A DNA stretch of 64,000 bases from Beijerinckia mobilis (GCF_000745425.1 NZ_JQJH01000012.1:81710-145709), one strand, 5' to 3'. Counted from the stretch's first letter, positions 7,844 to 17,345 are shown. Numbers and translations: made by a program. The notes: generated from the letters alone by a model not told the origin.

Positions 7844-9292
7844 ATGAGGCGCGAAGTCAGGCGCAAGAAAATCTATGCCGGGGCGAGGCTGCGGCGGCTG
7901 CGCGAGACGCGCGGCATCGCCCAGGCGGAACTCGCACGGCGCCTTGCCATTTCCGCGAGCTATCTCAATCAGATCGAGAACGACCACCGGCCATTGACAT
8001 CCGCAAATCTCGAAAGCCTGTGCGCGATATTCGGTGTCGAGCCGGATTATTTTTCGGATGCGGAAGATCTGCGCCATGCCGCCGATCTGCGAGAGGTCAG
8101 CGGTGATCCGTTTTTCGGCGACCGGCTGGTTTCTCCGGCTGAGGCCGAAGCCGCCGTGCGCAGCTCGCCACAAGTGGTGAGCCGCTTTCTGCAGCTCTAT
8201 AGAGCGTGGCAGACCCTGAACGAGGAAAACGCAGCGCTCCGCCGTCTCGAGCAGGATGCGAACGTCGCCGAAGCCGTCACACCTGCCTTGCCCTATGATG
8301 AAGTACGCGACTGGGTTCAGTCACGCCGCAATTATTTCGACGGATTGGATCGCGCCGGAGAAGAATTGGCGGAAGCGCAGAATTTCAACAGCGACACGAT
8401 GAAGGAAAGCCTGCGGAACTATCTGCATAGACAGCATGCGATCGATGTCGTCACCTTTTCTGGTCTATCGGAAAAAGGGCTGGTCTGGCAATTCGATCGC
8501 GGTGCGAAACGGCTGCTCGTCGCGGCCGAAACGACACCGCAACAACAATCCTTCGCCCTAGCGCATGTCATCGGCCTTCTCGAACAGAAGGCGCAGATCG
8601 CGAAACTCGTCCAGACCGCCGGACTCACGAGCGATGAGGCCCGTTCGCTCGCGCGAATCGCGCTGGCGAATTATTTTGCCGGTGCTCTCATTCTTCCCTA
8701 CGGACGTTTTCTCTCGGAAGCCCAATCGGTTCGTTACGACATCGAGAAGCTGCGGGGTCGTTTCGGCGTCACTTTCGAGCAGGTCTGTCACCGATTGAGT
8801 ACCTTGCAGCGGCCGCGCGCGTCGGGCATTCCGTTCTGGTTTCTCAAGGTCGATATTGCCGGCAATGTCCTGAAGCGCAGCAGCGCCGCGCGCTTTCAAT
8901 TCGCCCGCTCCGGCGGCTCATGCCCGTTGTGGAATGTCCATCATTCCTTCACCCAGCCGGGGAGCCTGCTGGTCCAGCTTGCGCGCACGCCGGATGGAAT
9001 CACCTATCTCAGTATCGCCAAAACCGTCGGAGCCGAGGCCACATCCTATCTGGCGCGGCCGCGCGCTGTCGCCGTCGGCCTCGGATGCGAAATCGATTAT
9101 GCCGACCGCACCGTCTACGCGACCGGCCTCGATCTCGCCAATCATGACATAGCCGATCCCATCGGCCCCGGCTGCCGCACATGCGAGCGTCCCGATTGCC
9201 GCCACCGGTCCCTGCCACCCCTCGGCAAGAAGCTCGATGTCGGCAGCGACGAGCGCGGCGTCATTCCCTATCGCATCGAAGGCGAGAGCTGA
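7844..9292 (+). CDS. ScfR/RamB-type short-chain acyl metabolism regulator
   Basis: A 482-residue cytoplasmic protein. Residues 10-70 are an XRE helix-turn-helix (LRRLRETRGIAQAELARRLA, SASYLNQIE). The middle (about 190-320) corresponds to the IrrE/ImmA-like peptidase domain, but its HExxH is degenerate (LAHVIGLLE lacks the glutamate), so it is probably a sensor and not a protease. The C-terminus has the family cysteine pattern GPGCRTCERPDCRHR near residue 445. Relatives respond to short-chain acyl-CoA and control propionate, glyoxylate or acetate genes. No such target lies nearby. Confidence 0.85.
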   Translation: MRREVRRKKIYAGARLRRLRETRGIAQAELARRLAISASYLNQIENDHRPLTSANLESLCAIFGVEPDYFSDAEDLRHAADLREVSGDPFFGDRLVSPAEAEAAVRSSPQVVSRFLQLYRAWQTLNEENAALRRLEQDANVAEAVTPALPYDEVRDWVQSRRNYFDGLDRAGEELAEAQNFNSDTMKESLRNYLHRQHAIDVVTFSGLSEKGLVWQFDRGAKRLLVAAETTPQQQSFALAHVIGLLEQKAQIAKLVQTAGLTSDEARSLARIALANYFAGALILPYGRFLSEAQSVRYDIEKLRGRFGVTFEQVCHRLSTLQRPRASGIPFWFLKVDIAGNVLKRSSAARFQFARSGGSCPLWNVHHSFTQPGSLLVQLARTPDGITYLSIAKTVGAEATSYLARPRAVAVGLGCEIDYADRTVYATGLDLANHDIADPIGPGCRTCERPDCRHRSLPPLGKKLDVGSDERGVIPYRIEGES

Positions 9293-9735
9293 AGTCTTGC
9301 CAATAGATCCGGTGAACGCGGTCAAAACCCTTACCGCGCGGCCGCTCGATACGGCGGTAACATCCTGTTAAGCATAAACCTTCTAAATCCCTCGAATAGC
9401 AAGTCGCAATGAGAATGAGTCACTGAGACTTGGCCCCCGCGACTGCGGGGCGGCGGCTTTCCGCCGGACCTCATTAACCCCAACAATTTGGGTTAATGAG
9501 ATTTGGAAGAAGACCTTCGCATTGCCGCTTTTGCGGCCCCTGTTTCGCGCGGCAGCGACTCCGCCACGGCAAGAGCGGCGAACGGCGACGGATGAGAGAA
9601 CAGCCACAGCAAACTGGCTGAAAAAACAGACCCGGGAAAACACACCGACGCGCCGGAGTCCGCGCGGCGACATTTGGCCCTGCTCCCACGCGTTGCCGCC
9701 AGGACTCGGGCCGCAAAATTCAGGAGAAGCGGATC
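9293..9735. other. Intergenic region before ddl, with composite repeat
   Basis: 443 bases without a supported gene. It contains the reverse-oriented composite repeat (9400-9506) and then about 200 bases of GC-rich sequence leading to the ddl ribosome site. murB and murC, often found upstream of ddl in the division cluster, are not here. Confidence 0.55.
9400..9506 (-). repeat. Composite dispersed repeat, copy 2 (reverse orientation)
   Basis: Reverse-complement counterpart of 3653-3778. It contains the palindrome near 9400-9432 (CAAGTCGCAATGAG side), the block CCCCGCGACTGCGGGG then GGCGGCTTTCCGCC (9435-9466), and a hairpin with perfect 11-bp arms CTCATTAACCC (9470-9480) and GGGTTAATGAG (9490-9500). 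The GC-rich block is nearly identical between copies. The outer hairpin differs in sequence but keeps its pairing. Confidence 0.8.
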
Positions 9736-10659
9736 GTGGCGAAACATGTGGCCGTACTGATGGGCGGACTTTCCGCCGAGCGGGAAGTGTCCCTGCATTC
9801 CGGTGCGGCCTGCGCGCAGGCCCTGCGCGGGGAAGGATTCATGGTCACCGAGGTCGACGTCGATCGTGACGTCGGCGAAAAACTCGCGGCGCTGCGCCCG
9901 GATGTCGCCTTCAATGCCCTGCATGGGCGATTCGGCGAGGACGGCATCGTCCAGGGCATTCTCGAAATGCTGGCCATTCCTTATACTCATTCGGGCGTGC
10001 TCGCCTCGGCGCTCGCCATGCGCAAGGACCGCGCCCGCGACGTGCTCTCCGCCGCCGGCGTGCCGGTGGCGCGCGGCCTCACGGTCGACCGGATGGAAGC
10101 CGCGCGGGAACATGTCCTGCCACCGCCCTATGTGATCAAGCCGCTCGACGAAGGTTCCTCCTTCGGCGTCTTCATCGTGCGTGAGGATCAGGCCTATCCG
10201 CCACAAGAGTTAACGCGTCCCGACTGGGCTTTCGGTAACCGTCTTCTGGTGGAATCCTACATAGCGGGGCGCGAGCTAACCTGTGCCGTAATCGGGGAAA
10301 AGGCCTATGATGTCATAGAGATAAAGGCCGCCGACGGCGGTTGGTACGATTATGACGCCAAATATCGCAAAGGCGGATCTATCCACATCCTTCCGGCAGA
10401 ACTTAAACGAAATATTTACCAAAATGTTCAACTCTTATCTCTCAAGGCGCATCGAGCGCTCGGCTGCCGTGGCGTGAGCCGGACTGATTTCCGTTACGAC
10501 GACCGTCCCGAAGGGACGGGCGAATTGATCGTTCTGGAGGTCAATACCCAGCCCGGCATGACGGAGACCTCGCTGCTGCCAGAAATCGCGGCCTATGCCG
10601 GTCTCTCGTTTGGTGAGCTTGTTCGATGGATGGTGGACGACGCCTCCTGCGATCGTTGA
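9736..10659 (+). CDS. ddl: D-alanine-D-alanine ligase
   Basis: A 307-residue ATP-grasp ligase that joins two D-alanines for the peptidoglycan precursor. Typical segments are VLMGGLSAEREVSLHSG at the N-terminus, FNALHGRFGEDGIVQG, YTHSGVLASALAMRK, VIKPLDEGSSFGV, and EVNTQPGMTETSL, which supplies metal-binding residues at the end. The GTG start at 9736 is preceded by AGGAGAAG at good spacing. It opens the ddl-ftsQ-ftsA block, and its last 34 bases overlap ftsQ. Confidence 0.95.
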   Translation: MAKHVAVLMGGLSAEREVSLHSGAACAQALRGEGFMVTEVDVDRDVGEKLAALRPDVAFNALHGRFGEDGIVQGILEMLAIPYTHSGVLASALAMRKDRARDVLSAAGVPVARGLTVDRMEAAREHVLPPPYVIKPLDEGSSFGVFIVREDQAYPPQELTRPDWAFGNRLLVESYIAGRELTCAVIGEKAYDVIEIKAADGGWYDYDAKYRKGGSIHILPAELKRNIYQNVQLLSLKAHRALGCRGVSRTDFRYDDRPEGTGELIVLEVNTQPGMTETSLLPEIAAYAGLSFGELVRWMVDDASCDR

Positions 10660-11603
10660 GTTTTTCTAAAAGCGCCCTGGCGCCGGCCGGTCTCGCCTAT
10701 GCGAGCACGGGCGGAGCCTCGTGGGAACGGCGCGATGCCGCGTCACCGCGCTCGGGCCGCGGTGCGCCGGTGGAAACAGGTGAGACGCGCAGTTTCGGCA
10801 CGCGCCTCAGAAGGCCGGGTTTCGGCCTCTTTCTCACCCTGGCCTTTCTGGGCGCCGTTGGTCTCTACGGCGCGGTCAGAGGCGGAGAATATGCGCAATT
10901 CGTCGCCGCTTATGGCGCTCCGCGCGATCTCGCCGCCAAAGCCTTTGGTTTCGGCATCAAGGGCATCACCATCACCGGTACGCAGGAACTCAAGGAAGAG
11001 GAAATCCTCTCCGGCGCGGGAATCGGACCCAACAATTCCCTGTTGTTCCTCGACGTCGCGAGCGTTCGCGAACGGTTGGCCAAAATCGCTCTCGTCAAGA
11101 GCGTCAGCGTCAGCAAACTGTTTCCAAACCGGCTTCTCATAGAAATCGACGAACGTCAGCCTTTCGCTCTCTGGCAGAAGGATGGCGAGGTGCAGGTGGT
11201 GGCGCGTGACGGCACGCCGATCGACTGGCTGCGCGATGATCGTTTCTTCCATCTGCCGCTTGTGACCGGAGAGGGCGCCAACGAGCATCTCGCCGAATAT
11301 TTGTCGATTCTCGAGGCTGCGGGTGATCTGCGCGACGAGATCCGCGCGGGCATTTATGTCGCCAAGCGCCGCTGGACCCTCACCATGCGCAATGGGATCG
11401 AGGTCCTGCTGCCGGAGACCGACCCCAAGGCAGCGGTCGAATCACTAGCATTTCTTCAGCGGCAGTCGCGCGTGCTCGACAAAGATGTGATTTCACTCGA
11501 CTTCCGGCAACAGGGCCGGATGGTCGCGCATCTCTCGGCAGAGGCGGCCGCCGCCCGCCAGGAATTGCTCGCGCATAAATCATCCAAAAAGAAGGGGGGC
11601 TAG
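10626..11603 (+). CDS. ftsQ: Cell division protein FtsQ
   Basis: A 325-residue bitopic membrane protein. About 57 cytoplasmic residues are followed by one membrane helix (GLFLTLAFLGAVGLYGAV, about residues 60-80). The periplasmic POTRA domain begins near ITITGTQELKEEEILSGAG, and the beta domain contains LLIEIDERQPFALWQ. FtsQ links early and late divisome proteins. The chosen ATG overlaps the end of ddl, which suggests coupling. The low-complexity N-terminus leaves some doubt about the exact start, but not about identity. Confidence 0.92.
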   Translation: MDGGRRLLRSLSFSKSALAPAGLAYASTGGASWERRDAASPRSGRGAPVETGETRSFGTRLRRPGFGLFLTLAFLGAVGLYGAVRGGEYAQFVAAYGAPRDLAAKAFGFGIKGITITGTQELKEEEILSGAGIGPNNSLLFLDVASVRERLAKIALVKSVSVSKLFPNRLLIEIDERQPFALWQKDGEVQVVARDGTPIDWLRDDRFFHLPLVTGEGANEHLAEYLSILEAAGDLRDEIRAGIYVAKRRWTLTMRNGIEVLLPETDPKAAVESLAFLQRQSRVLDKDVISLDFRQQGRMVAHLSAEAAAARQELLAHKSSKKKGG

Positions 11604-11607
11604 GCAG

Positions 11608-12948
11608 ATGGCCGGACAACCGCCCAGAACACCGGGCATGACGACGGCTCTCGCGCCACGCCTGCGTCCACTGCCGAGCCGAAAGAGCACGATTCTTTCC
11701 GTGCTCGATATCGGCACGTCCAAAATCGTCAGCCTGATCGCCAAGCTCAATCCCGCCGAGGCGTCGGACACCTTGCGCGGGCGCACCCACCGCTGCCGTA
11801 TTCTTGGCATCGGCCATCAGCGCTCGCGCGGCATGAAGGGCGGCACCGTCGTCGACATGCTGGAGGCGGAAAGCGCCATCCGTCTCGCCGTCGATGCGGC
11901 CGAGCGTATGGCCGGCGTGCAGGTCGAAAGCGTCATCATCAATGTGACCGGCGGCCGTCTCGCCTCACAGCTTTTCGACGCCAAAGTTTCGCTCCTGTCC
12001 CGCAACGTCGGGGAAAATGACGTGCACCGCGTGCTGGAAGCCTGCGCCCATCGCGGCATGCAGCATGGAAGAGCCGTGCTGCATGCCCTGCCGATGGGAT
12101 TTTCGATCGGCGAGACGCGCCAGATCCGCGATCCGCGCGGCATGATCGGCGATGAGCTTGGCGCCGCCATGCATATCCTCAATTGCGATGTCGCTGCCGT
12201 GCGCAATCTGATGCTGGCGGTCGAACGCTGCCATCTCGGCGTCGACGCCATGGTGGCGACCCCCTATGCGAGCGGCCTTTCCGCCCTCGTCGACGATGAA
12301 GCCGAACTCGGGACGGCGGTGATCGACATGGGCGGCGGCACCACCTCGATCGGCCTCTTCTCCGGTGGATCCCTCACTTATGTCGATGCTTTCGCCGTCG
12401 GTGGCCATCACGTCACGATGGATATTGCGCGCGGGCTCAACATGCGGCTCGCCGATGCGGAACGGCTGAAGACGCTGCATGGCGCCTGCCTCGCCTCGAG
12501 CTCGGACGAACGCGACATGATCGCGGTGACCAAGGCCGATGAGGATGGCGATCACGCCACCCATGTGCCGAAATCACATCTCGTGCGGATCATCAAGCCG
12601 CGCGTCGAGGAAATTCTGGAACTCGTGCGCGATCGTCTCCACGCCGCCGGTTTTGCCGCCCATGCAGGGCGCCGGCTGGTGCTGACGGGGGGCGCCTGCC
12701 AATTGACCGGCCTTTCGGAAATGGCCCAGCGGATCGTGTCCGGCCAGGTGCGGATCGGCCGGCCGCTCGGCGTCCAGGGCCTGCCCGACGTCGCCAAAAG
12801 CCCGGCCTTCTCGGCAGCGGTGGGATTGATGATCTATCCGCAGGTGTCAGGAATCGAGCATTTCCGTCCCGGCTCCGGGCGCGCGCCGGCGGCCGAATCC
12901 GATCGCTACATGCACCGGGTCGGGCGCTGGCTGCGCAACAGTTTCTAA
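11608..12948 (+). CDS. ftsA: Cell division protein FtsA
   Basis: A 446-residue actin-fold ATPase that anchors FtsZ to the membrane. The first phosphate loop is [16 protein letters not shown] (about residues 32-47), the second is [14 protein letters not shown] near residue 240, and the adenosine motif is near [12 protein letters not shown]. The C-terminus ([11 protein letters not shown]) is an amphipathic membrane-targeting helix. The N-terminus carries an extra 30 or so residues before the fold, as is usual in Hyphomicrobiales. The start follows AAGGGGGC four bases after ftsQ. Confidence 0.95.
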   Translation: MAGQPPRTPGMTTALAPRLRPLPSRKSTILSVLDIGTSKIVSLIAKLNPAEASDTLRGRTHRCRILGIGHQRSRGMKGGTVVDMLEAESAIRLAVDAAERMAGVQVESVIINVTGGRLASQLFDAKVSLLSRNVGENDVHRVLEACAHRGMQHGRAVLHALPMGFSIGETRQIRDPRGMIGDELGAAMHILNCDVAAVRNLMLAVERCHLGVDAMVATPYASGLSALVDDEAELGTAVIDMGGGTTSIGLFSGGSLTYVDAFAVGGHHVTMDIARGLNMRLADAERLKTLHGACLASSSDERDMIAVTKADEDGDHATHVPKSHLVRIIKPRVEEILELVRDRLHAAGFAAHAGRRLVLTGGACQLTGLSEMAQRIVSGQVRIGRPLGVQGLPDVAKSPAFSAAVGLMIYPQVSGIEHFRPGSGRAPAAESDRYMHRVGRWLRNSF

Positions 12949-12955
12949 ATTTCCG

Positions 12956-13009
12956 GAGGGCGGGAAATGCGGCTCCCGCCCTCTACCATCACCGGCCGGA
13001 GCTCGCTCC
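12956..13009 (+). promoter_or_regulatory. Paired hairpins in the ftsA-ftsZ leader
   Basis: Arms GAGGGCGGGA (12956-12965) and TCCCGCCCTC (12974-12983) form a perfect 10-bp stem just after the ftsA stop. A smaller hairpin CCGGAG-CTCG-CTCCGG follows near 12994-13009. The roughly 200-base leader before ftsZ could hold an attenuator, an mRNA stability element or an ftsZ-specific promoter. There is no T-run, so simple termination is not indicated. Confidence 0.45.
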
Positions 13010-13145
13010 GGTTTCCTCTTCCGATCCTCGGGCCCACCATTGTGGGCCGATTTCAGGGAGAGGCGCCAAGGGCCAACGAGGCCATGCGGCGAACATCAAC
13101 AACCTGGGCTGTCCCGGACCGGGCGCCATGTCGAGAGGCCAGACA

Positions 13146-14930
13146 ATGACGATCAATCTCAAAGCTCCGGAACTCCGGGAACTGAAGCCCCATATCATGG
13201 TCTGCGGGGTAGGAGGCGCCGGCGGCAATGCGGTCAATAATATGATCGTGTCAGGCCTGATCGGCGTGGAATTCATCGTCGCCAATACGGATGCACAGGC
13301 GCTGACAGCCTCGAAGGCCGACCGGATCATCCAGATGGGCCTGCAGGTAACGGAAGGTCTCGGCGCCGGATCGCAGCCAGAAGTCGGCCGGGCGGCAGCC
13401 GAGGAAGCGATCGAGGAGATCCGCGATCACCTCTCTGGCGCGCATATGTGCTTCGTCACGGCAGGCATGGGCGGCGGCACCGGCACCGGTGCCGCGCCGG
13501 TCATCGCGCGGGCGGCGCGTGACATGGGTATCCTCACAGTCGGTGTCGTCACCAAGCCGTTCCAGTTCGAGGGCGCGCGGCGCATGCGCGTCGCCGAGGC
13601 CGGCATCAATGAATTGCAGAAATCCGTCGACACGCTGATCGTCATCCCGAACCAGAACCTGTTCCGCATCGCCACCGAAAAGACGACTTTCGCCGACGCT
13701 TTCGCGCTCGCCGACCAGGTTCTGTTCTCCGGCGTCGCCTGCATCACCGATCTGATGGTCAAGGAAGGTCTGATCAATCTCGATTTCGCCGACGTCCGCG
13801 CCATCATGCGCGAGATGGGCAAGGCGATGATGGGCACCGGCGAGGCCTCCGGCGACAAGCGCGCGCTCATGGCTGCCGAAGCGGCGATCGCCAATCCGCT
13901 GCTCGATGAAGTGTCGATGAAGGGCGCCCGTGGCCTGCTCATCTCCATCACGGGTGGTAACGACCTCACCCTTTACGAAGTGGATGAGGCGGCCAGCCGC
14001 ATCCGCCAGGAAGTGGACGAAGACGCCAATATTATCCTCGGCGCGACCTTCGACCAGAACCTCGACGGCATCGTGCGCGTGTCGGTTGTCGCGACCGGCA
14101 TCGACCAGCCGGCCGGCGCGCCGGAACTGACGGCCGCGGAAAGCCGGATCAGCGAAGTCGCCAACCGTCTGCGTGCGCAGACGGCGGCCCGGGCGCCGAT
14201 CGAAGCCAGCGTGCCGCGCGCGCCGGTCGAGGTCTATACCAATGCGCCGCAGGCAGCCCCTATGGGCTATGAAACCGCCGAACAAGGCTATGCCCCGATA
14301 CCGCAGGCTCCGGCCCGCGTCGCTCAGGCCCCGATGCAAGCGCCGATTCAGACCGCCCCGGCCGCAGGCGTCAACATTCAGGGCGTGCATGTACAGCCGG
14401 TGGCGCCGCAAGCACAGCATTATTCCGCGGTCCCCGTCCAGCAAATCCCGGAAGAAGCTTTCGAGCCCGGTCCCTTCATTCCGCCGGCGGCGGAAAATCC
14501 GGTCATCCGGCCACGCGCCATGCCGCGTCTGGAAGATCTGCCCATGCCGGTGCAGGAGCAAATCCGGGCACAGCGCGGCGAGGCGCAGCCCGAAGCCCAT
14601 GGCGACGCCAAAAGGCGCACGCTCCTGGAGCGTTTGGCTTCCTTCGGCATCAGCCGGCAAGACGAAACCGGCCCTCGCGAACGGCCGGCCGCTCCGGCGC
14701 AGCCGCAGCCGCATCAGCCTTCCGCTCAGGCGCGCCCGGCCTATCCGCCGCAGCAGGCGCATGGTCAGGCCCCCGCGCCCGTCCATGCCGAATATGCCAA
14801 GCGCCCGGCACAGGCGCCAATGCCCCGCGCCATGCAGGAACCGCCCCATGGCCGTGTGGGCTATCCGCCCCGCAGCCATGAAGAAGAACAGCTCGAAATC
14901 CCCGCTTTTCTGCGCCGCCAGTCGAGCTGA
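13146..14930 (+). CDS. ftsZ: Cell division protein FtsZ (long-linker form)
   Basis: A 594-residue tubulin-like GTPase that forms the division ring. The GTPase domain (residues 1-320) contains [13 protein letters not shown] and the tubulin signature [17 protein letters not shown] proline, alanine and glutamine-rich linker of some 250 residues follows. The conserved C-terminal peptide [13 protein letters not shown] binds FtsA and other partners. ATG 13146 is preferred over in-frame ATG 13128: the protein then begins [15 protein letters not shown] as in relatives, and AGAGG is well placed. A terminator at 14996 ends the cluster. Confidence 0.96.
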   Translation: MTINLKAPELRELKPHIMVCGVGGAGGNAVNNMIVSGLIGVEFIVANTDAQALTASKADRIIQMGLQVTEGLGAGSQPEVGRAAAEEAIEEIRDHLSGAHMCFVTAGMGGGTGTGAAPVIARAARDMGILTVGVVTKPFQFEGARRMRVAEAGINELQKSVDTLIVIPNQNLFRIATEKTTFADAFALADQVLFSGVACITDLMVKEGLINLDFADVRAIMREMGKAMMGTGEASGDKRALMAAEAAIANPLLDEVSMKGARGLLISITGGNDLTLYEVDEAASRIRQEVDEDANIILGATFDQNLDGIVRVSVVATGIDQPAGAPELTAAESRISEVANRLRAQTAARAPIEASVPRAPVEVYTNAPQAAPMGYETAEQGYAPIPQAPARVAQAPMQAPIQTAPAAGVNIQGVHVQPVAPQAQHYSAVPVQQIPEEAFEPGPFIPPAAENPVIRPRAMPRLEDLPMPVQEQIRAQRGEAQPEAHGDAKRRTLLERLASFGISRQDETGPRERPAAPAQPQPHQPSAQARPAYPPQQAHGQAPAPVHAEYAKRPAQAPMPRAMQEPPHGRVGYPPRSHEEEQLEIPAFLRRQSS

Positions 14931-14953
14931 TCTCCGCGCTGTCCCTTCATTCC

Positions 14954-15053
14954 AGGCGGGGTTGAAACAATCCCGCCTCCTGGCAAAATGTCGCGCCGGT
15001 CGAATCCGCCCTTGGACCTTTCATGGCCAAGCTTGCGGATTCGGCCGGTTTTT
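14954..15053 (+). terminator. Strong terminator after ftsZ
   Basis: A small stem AGGCGGG/CCCGCCT (14954-14978) is followed by a long stem. Its arms CCGGTCGAATCCGC (14996-15009) and GCGGATTCGGCCGG (15035-15048) match at 13 of 14 positions and are followed directly by TTTTTG. This intrinsic terminator separates ftsZ from bamD transcription. Confidence 0.8.
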
Positions 15054-15096
15054 GCACAATAGACCGAGCATCTTCCAATAAGTGCCGGCGTGCCGG

Positions 15097-15142
15097 GAGC
15101 GTTTTCAAGTGGAGCAGTTCGGAAACATCTGAACTTGCTCTA
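15097..15142 (+). repeat. 46-bp dispersed repeat, copy 1
   Basis: It starts GAGCGTTTTCAAGTGGAGCA and ends AACTTGCTCTA. A near-identical 46-base copy lies at 36015-36060, differing at about five positions. The ends (GAGC...GCTC) are inverted. It lies between the ftsZ terminator and bamD. The rest of the roughly 570-base gap (14931-15504) contains an open frame reaching upstream from bamD but no recognisable gene, and no lpxC. Confidence 0.75.
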
Positions 15143-15504
15143 GAACCGATGGGACCGGTTTGCCTGAACAAGCATCGCCTAGGCGTCGATGCGTGGAGTG
15201 ATGCTATCGGCAACGGAATGCCATGGAATCTCCGGAAATCCGTGGTTCTGTGTGGAAACGATGTTTCGATCCGGCTGCGCGGAAAATGGGGCAAGGGGTT
15301 TTGGACCTGAACTTGTCATTGCCTCGCCCCGGTGCTTCGCTCTCCGGCCGGTTCCATGAAAAGCAATCCAAGAGCATGAAAAGCGTGGCTCTTTTCTCGG
15401 GCGATGTGATAGAGCGATCACATCGGATTGAACCAACGCCGGAATCCCAAGGGTTCCCGCGCGTCTTCCGGGCTCGGCCCATTCGGCAACAGGCGGTTCT
15501 AAAG

Positions 15505-17274
15505 ATGACAGAGGCATTGCATGTCAGGGGGTATTTTTGGCGGCGCTCGCAATCGCCCCAGTTCGCCTCGCTGCCGTTCTCTAATTTAAGCCTCGCTCGC
15601 TTGCCGCTCCCTGATTTGAGCCTTGCTCGCTTGCCGCTCGCCTGCGCCACGCTGTTTTTGGCAGGCAGCTCCTACAGCCATGCTTTCGACCTTGAAAAGA
15701 GCCTAAACCCGGCGAATTGGTTCCAGGGCGAAAAATATGAAGCGAAAGTGATCCCGGACGTTCCGGCGGACGATATCTACAATCAGGGTCTCGCGCGCCT
15801 GAAGAAGCAGGATTACGAGGCAGCCGGCAAGAAATTCGGCGAGCTCGAGAAGCAATATCCCTATTCTCAATGGCAGCGGAAGGCATTGCTGATGAATGCC
15901 TTCGCCCAATATCAAAACGGCAGCTACGAGGACGCCATTTCCTCGGCGCAGCGTTACTACACGCTCTATCCCAGCGCGCCGGATGTCGCCTATGCTTATT
16001 ATCTGGCGGCCATGTCCAACTACAATCAGATCCCCGACGTCAGCCGCGATCAGGAGCGCTCCGTCAAAGCGGCTCAGCTCTTTCAGGTGATCGCCGAGAA
16101 ATTTCCGAAATCGGAATATGCCGAGGACTCGAAATATAAGCTGCAGGTCTGCCGCGATCAGATGGCCGGCAAGGAAATGTACATCGGCCGCTATTACCAA
16201 GGCATCCAGAATTATACCGCGGCGGTCAATCGCTTCCGCGAGGTCCTCGCCAAATTCCAGACGACGCGCCACACCGAAGAAGCGTTGATGCGTCTGACGG
16301 AATCCTATCTGGCGCTCGGCATCATCAACGAGGCGCAGACGGCCGCCGCCGTGCTCGGGCATAATTTTCCGGAATCGCAATGGTACAAGGATGCCTATGC
16401 GCTTTTGCAGGACAAGGGCCTGAAGCCGCAGGAACAGCCAGATTCCTGGATCGCGCGCATGTTTTCCAAACCGTGGCTCACCGCCAAGGGCGATGGCGCG
16501 CAGAAACCCGGCGAAACGGTTGATATTGCGCCGCCTGCCCCCTCTGCCCGAACGCCTTCGGCCCATGCGAATGCCGCCGACCTGCCCGCGAGGCTACCAG
16601 CCGGCAAGAAATCCGGCAGAAGAGGCCCGCCTGAATTGCCGACGGTTGCTCCGGCGGACATGCGGCCGCCGATCGAAAATACAGATGGACCGGCTCCGGA
16701 AGAGAATTGGTTTTCCAAAACCTTCCGCAGCATTTTGCCGCCGCCGCCACCGGACGCCAAACCCGGTGACACGCCGGCGCCCACGCCAATCAGCACGCCC
16801 GTCGCATCCAATGCGCCAGTGGCAATTCCGGCGCCCGTGACAGCGCCGGCGCCGGTGGCTACCCCTGCCCCCATCAATGTGCCGGTGAAACCTGTTGCCG
16901 CCGCGCCCGAGGCGCCGGCTCAGACCGCGAACACCTCGGCGCCTGCGGAAGAAAACTGGTTTACCAAGACGTTCCACAACGTCTTGCCGCCTCCGGCACC
17001 GGAAGCCAACTCCGCCGCCGCTTCGGCGCCCTCCCCGGCCCCGGCGGCGAGTGCCACGCCGATCTCACCTGCCAAATCCACCGCCGCTTCGGCTCCAGCA
17101 CGCGGAAAGAACAAGGCGTCCGGCACAGTTTCGATCACGCCCGCTCCCACGGCGCCTGCGGCACCAACCGCGAGCAACGAAACGCCTGGAGAAGAAAACT
17201 GGCTTACCAAGACTTGGCGTAAGACCTGGGCTGCGGTGACGCCAGACGGTAAACCGGCCGAAGAGGCGCATTGA
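15505..17274 (+). CDS. bamD: Outer membrane assembly factor BamD with long repetitive C-terminal extension
   Basis: A 589-residue protein. Residues about 65-310 form the TPR-type BamD domain (QGLARLKKQDYEAAGKKFGELEKQYPYS, MSNYNQIPDVSRDQ, KYKLQVCRDQMAGKEM). BamD, with BamA, inserts beta-barrel proteins in the outer membrane. Two things are odd. First, the hydrophobic N-terminus (LPLACATLFLAGSSYSHA) lacks a clear lipobox, although BamD is normally a lipoprotein. Second, the C-terminal 275 residues are Pro/Ala-rich with recurring ENWFxKTF motifs at residues about 399, 482 and 563, and a weaker one near 312. ATG 15505 was chosen; the frame is open upstream to 15223 but that part looks non-coding. 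Confidence 0.85.
   Translation: MTEALHVRGYFWRRSQSPQFASLPFSNLSLARLPLPDLSLARLPLACATLFLAGSSYSHAFDLEKSLNPANWFQGEKYEAKVIPDVPADDIYNQGLARLKKQDYEAAGKKFGELEKQYPYSQWQRKALLMNAFAQYQNGSYEDAISSAQRYYTLYPSAPDVAYAYYLAAMSNYNQIPDVSRDQERSVKAAQLFQVIAEKFPKSEYAEDSKYKLQVCRDQMAGKEMYIGRYYQGIQNYTAAVNRFREVLAKFQTTRHTEEALMRLTESYLALGIINEAQTAAAVLGHNFPESQWYKDAYALLQDKGLKPQEQPDSWIARMFSKPWLTAKGDGAQKPGETVDIAPPAPSARTPSAHANAADLPARLPAGKKSGRRGPPELPTVAPADMRPPIENTDGPAPEENWFSKTFRSILPPPPPDAKPGDTPAPTPISTPVASNAPVAIPAPVTAPAPVATPAPINVPVKPVAAAPEAPAQTANTSAPAEENWFTKTFHNVLPPPAPEANSAAASAPSPAPAASATPISPAKSTAASAPARGKNKASGTVSITPAPTAPAAPTASNETPGEENWLTKTWRKTWAAVTPDGKPAEEAH
15581..15640 (+). repeat. 30-bp tandem duplication in the bamD signal region
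   Basis: Two adjacent 30-base units, each roughly CTRATTTRAGCC..., at 15581-15610 and 15611-15640, differ at four positions. They encode the doubled decapeptide LSLARLPLPD / LSLARLPLAC just before the hydrophobic core. The duplication is in frame. Confidence 0.75.
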
Positions 17275-17312
17275 ACCTTTCGCGTTCATTGAAAATACGG
17301 TGATTATTTGAG

Positions 17313-17345
17313 CAGAGCGTTTCCGGTTATCTCCGCAACGCTCTG
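17313..17345 (+). repeat. GAGCGTTT palindrome downstream of bamD
   Basis: Arms CAGAGCGTT (17313-17321) and AACGCTCTG (17337-17345) pair perfectly. It belongs to the same palindrome family as 1273-1305 and 29524-29552 and may also act as the bamD terminator. Confidence 0.6.

Noticed and set aside
13251..14879. Long open frame antisense to ftsZ (542 codons)
   Set aside because: It is a GC-rich shadow of a certain gene, is rich in Arg and Gly, has no recognisable motif and no ribosome site.
15223..15504. N-terminal extension of bamD by 94 residues
   Set aside because: The sequence lacks signal-peptide or family character and includes short palindromes typical of intergenic DNA.
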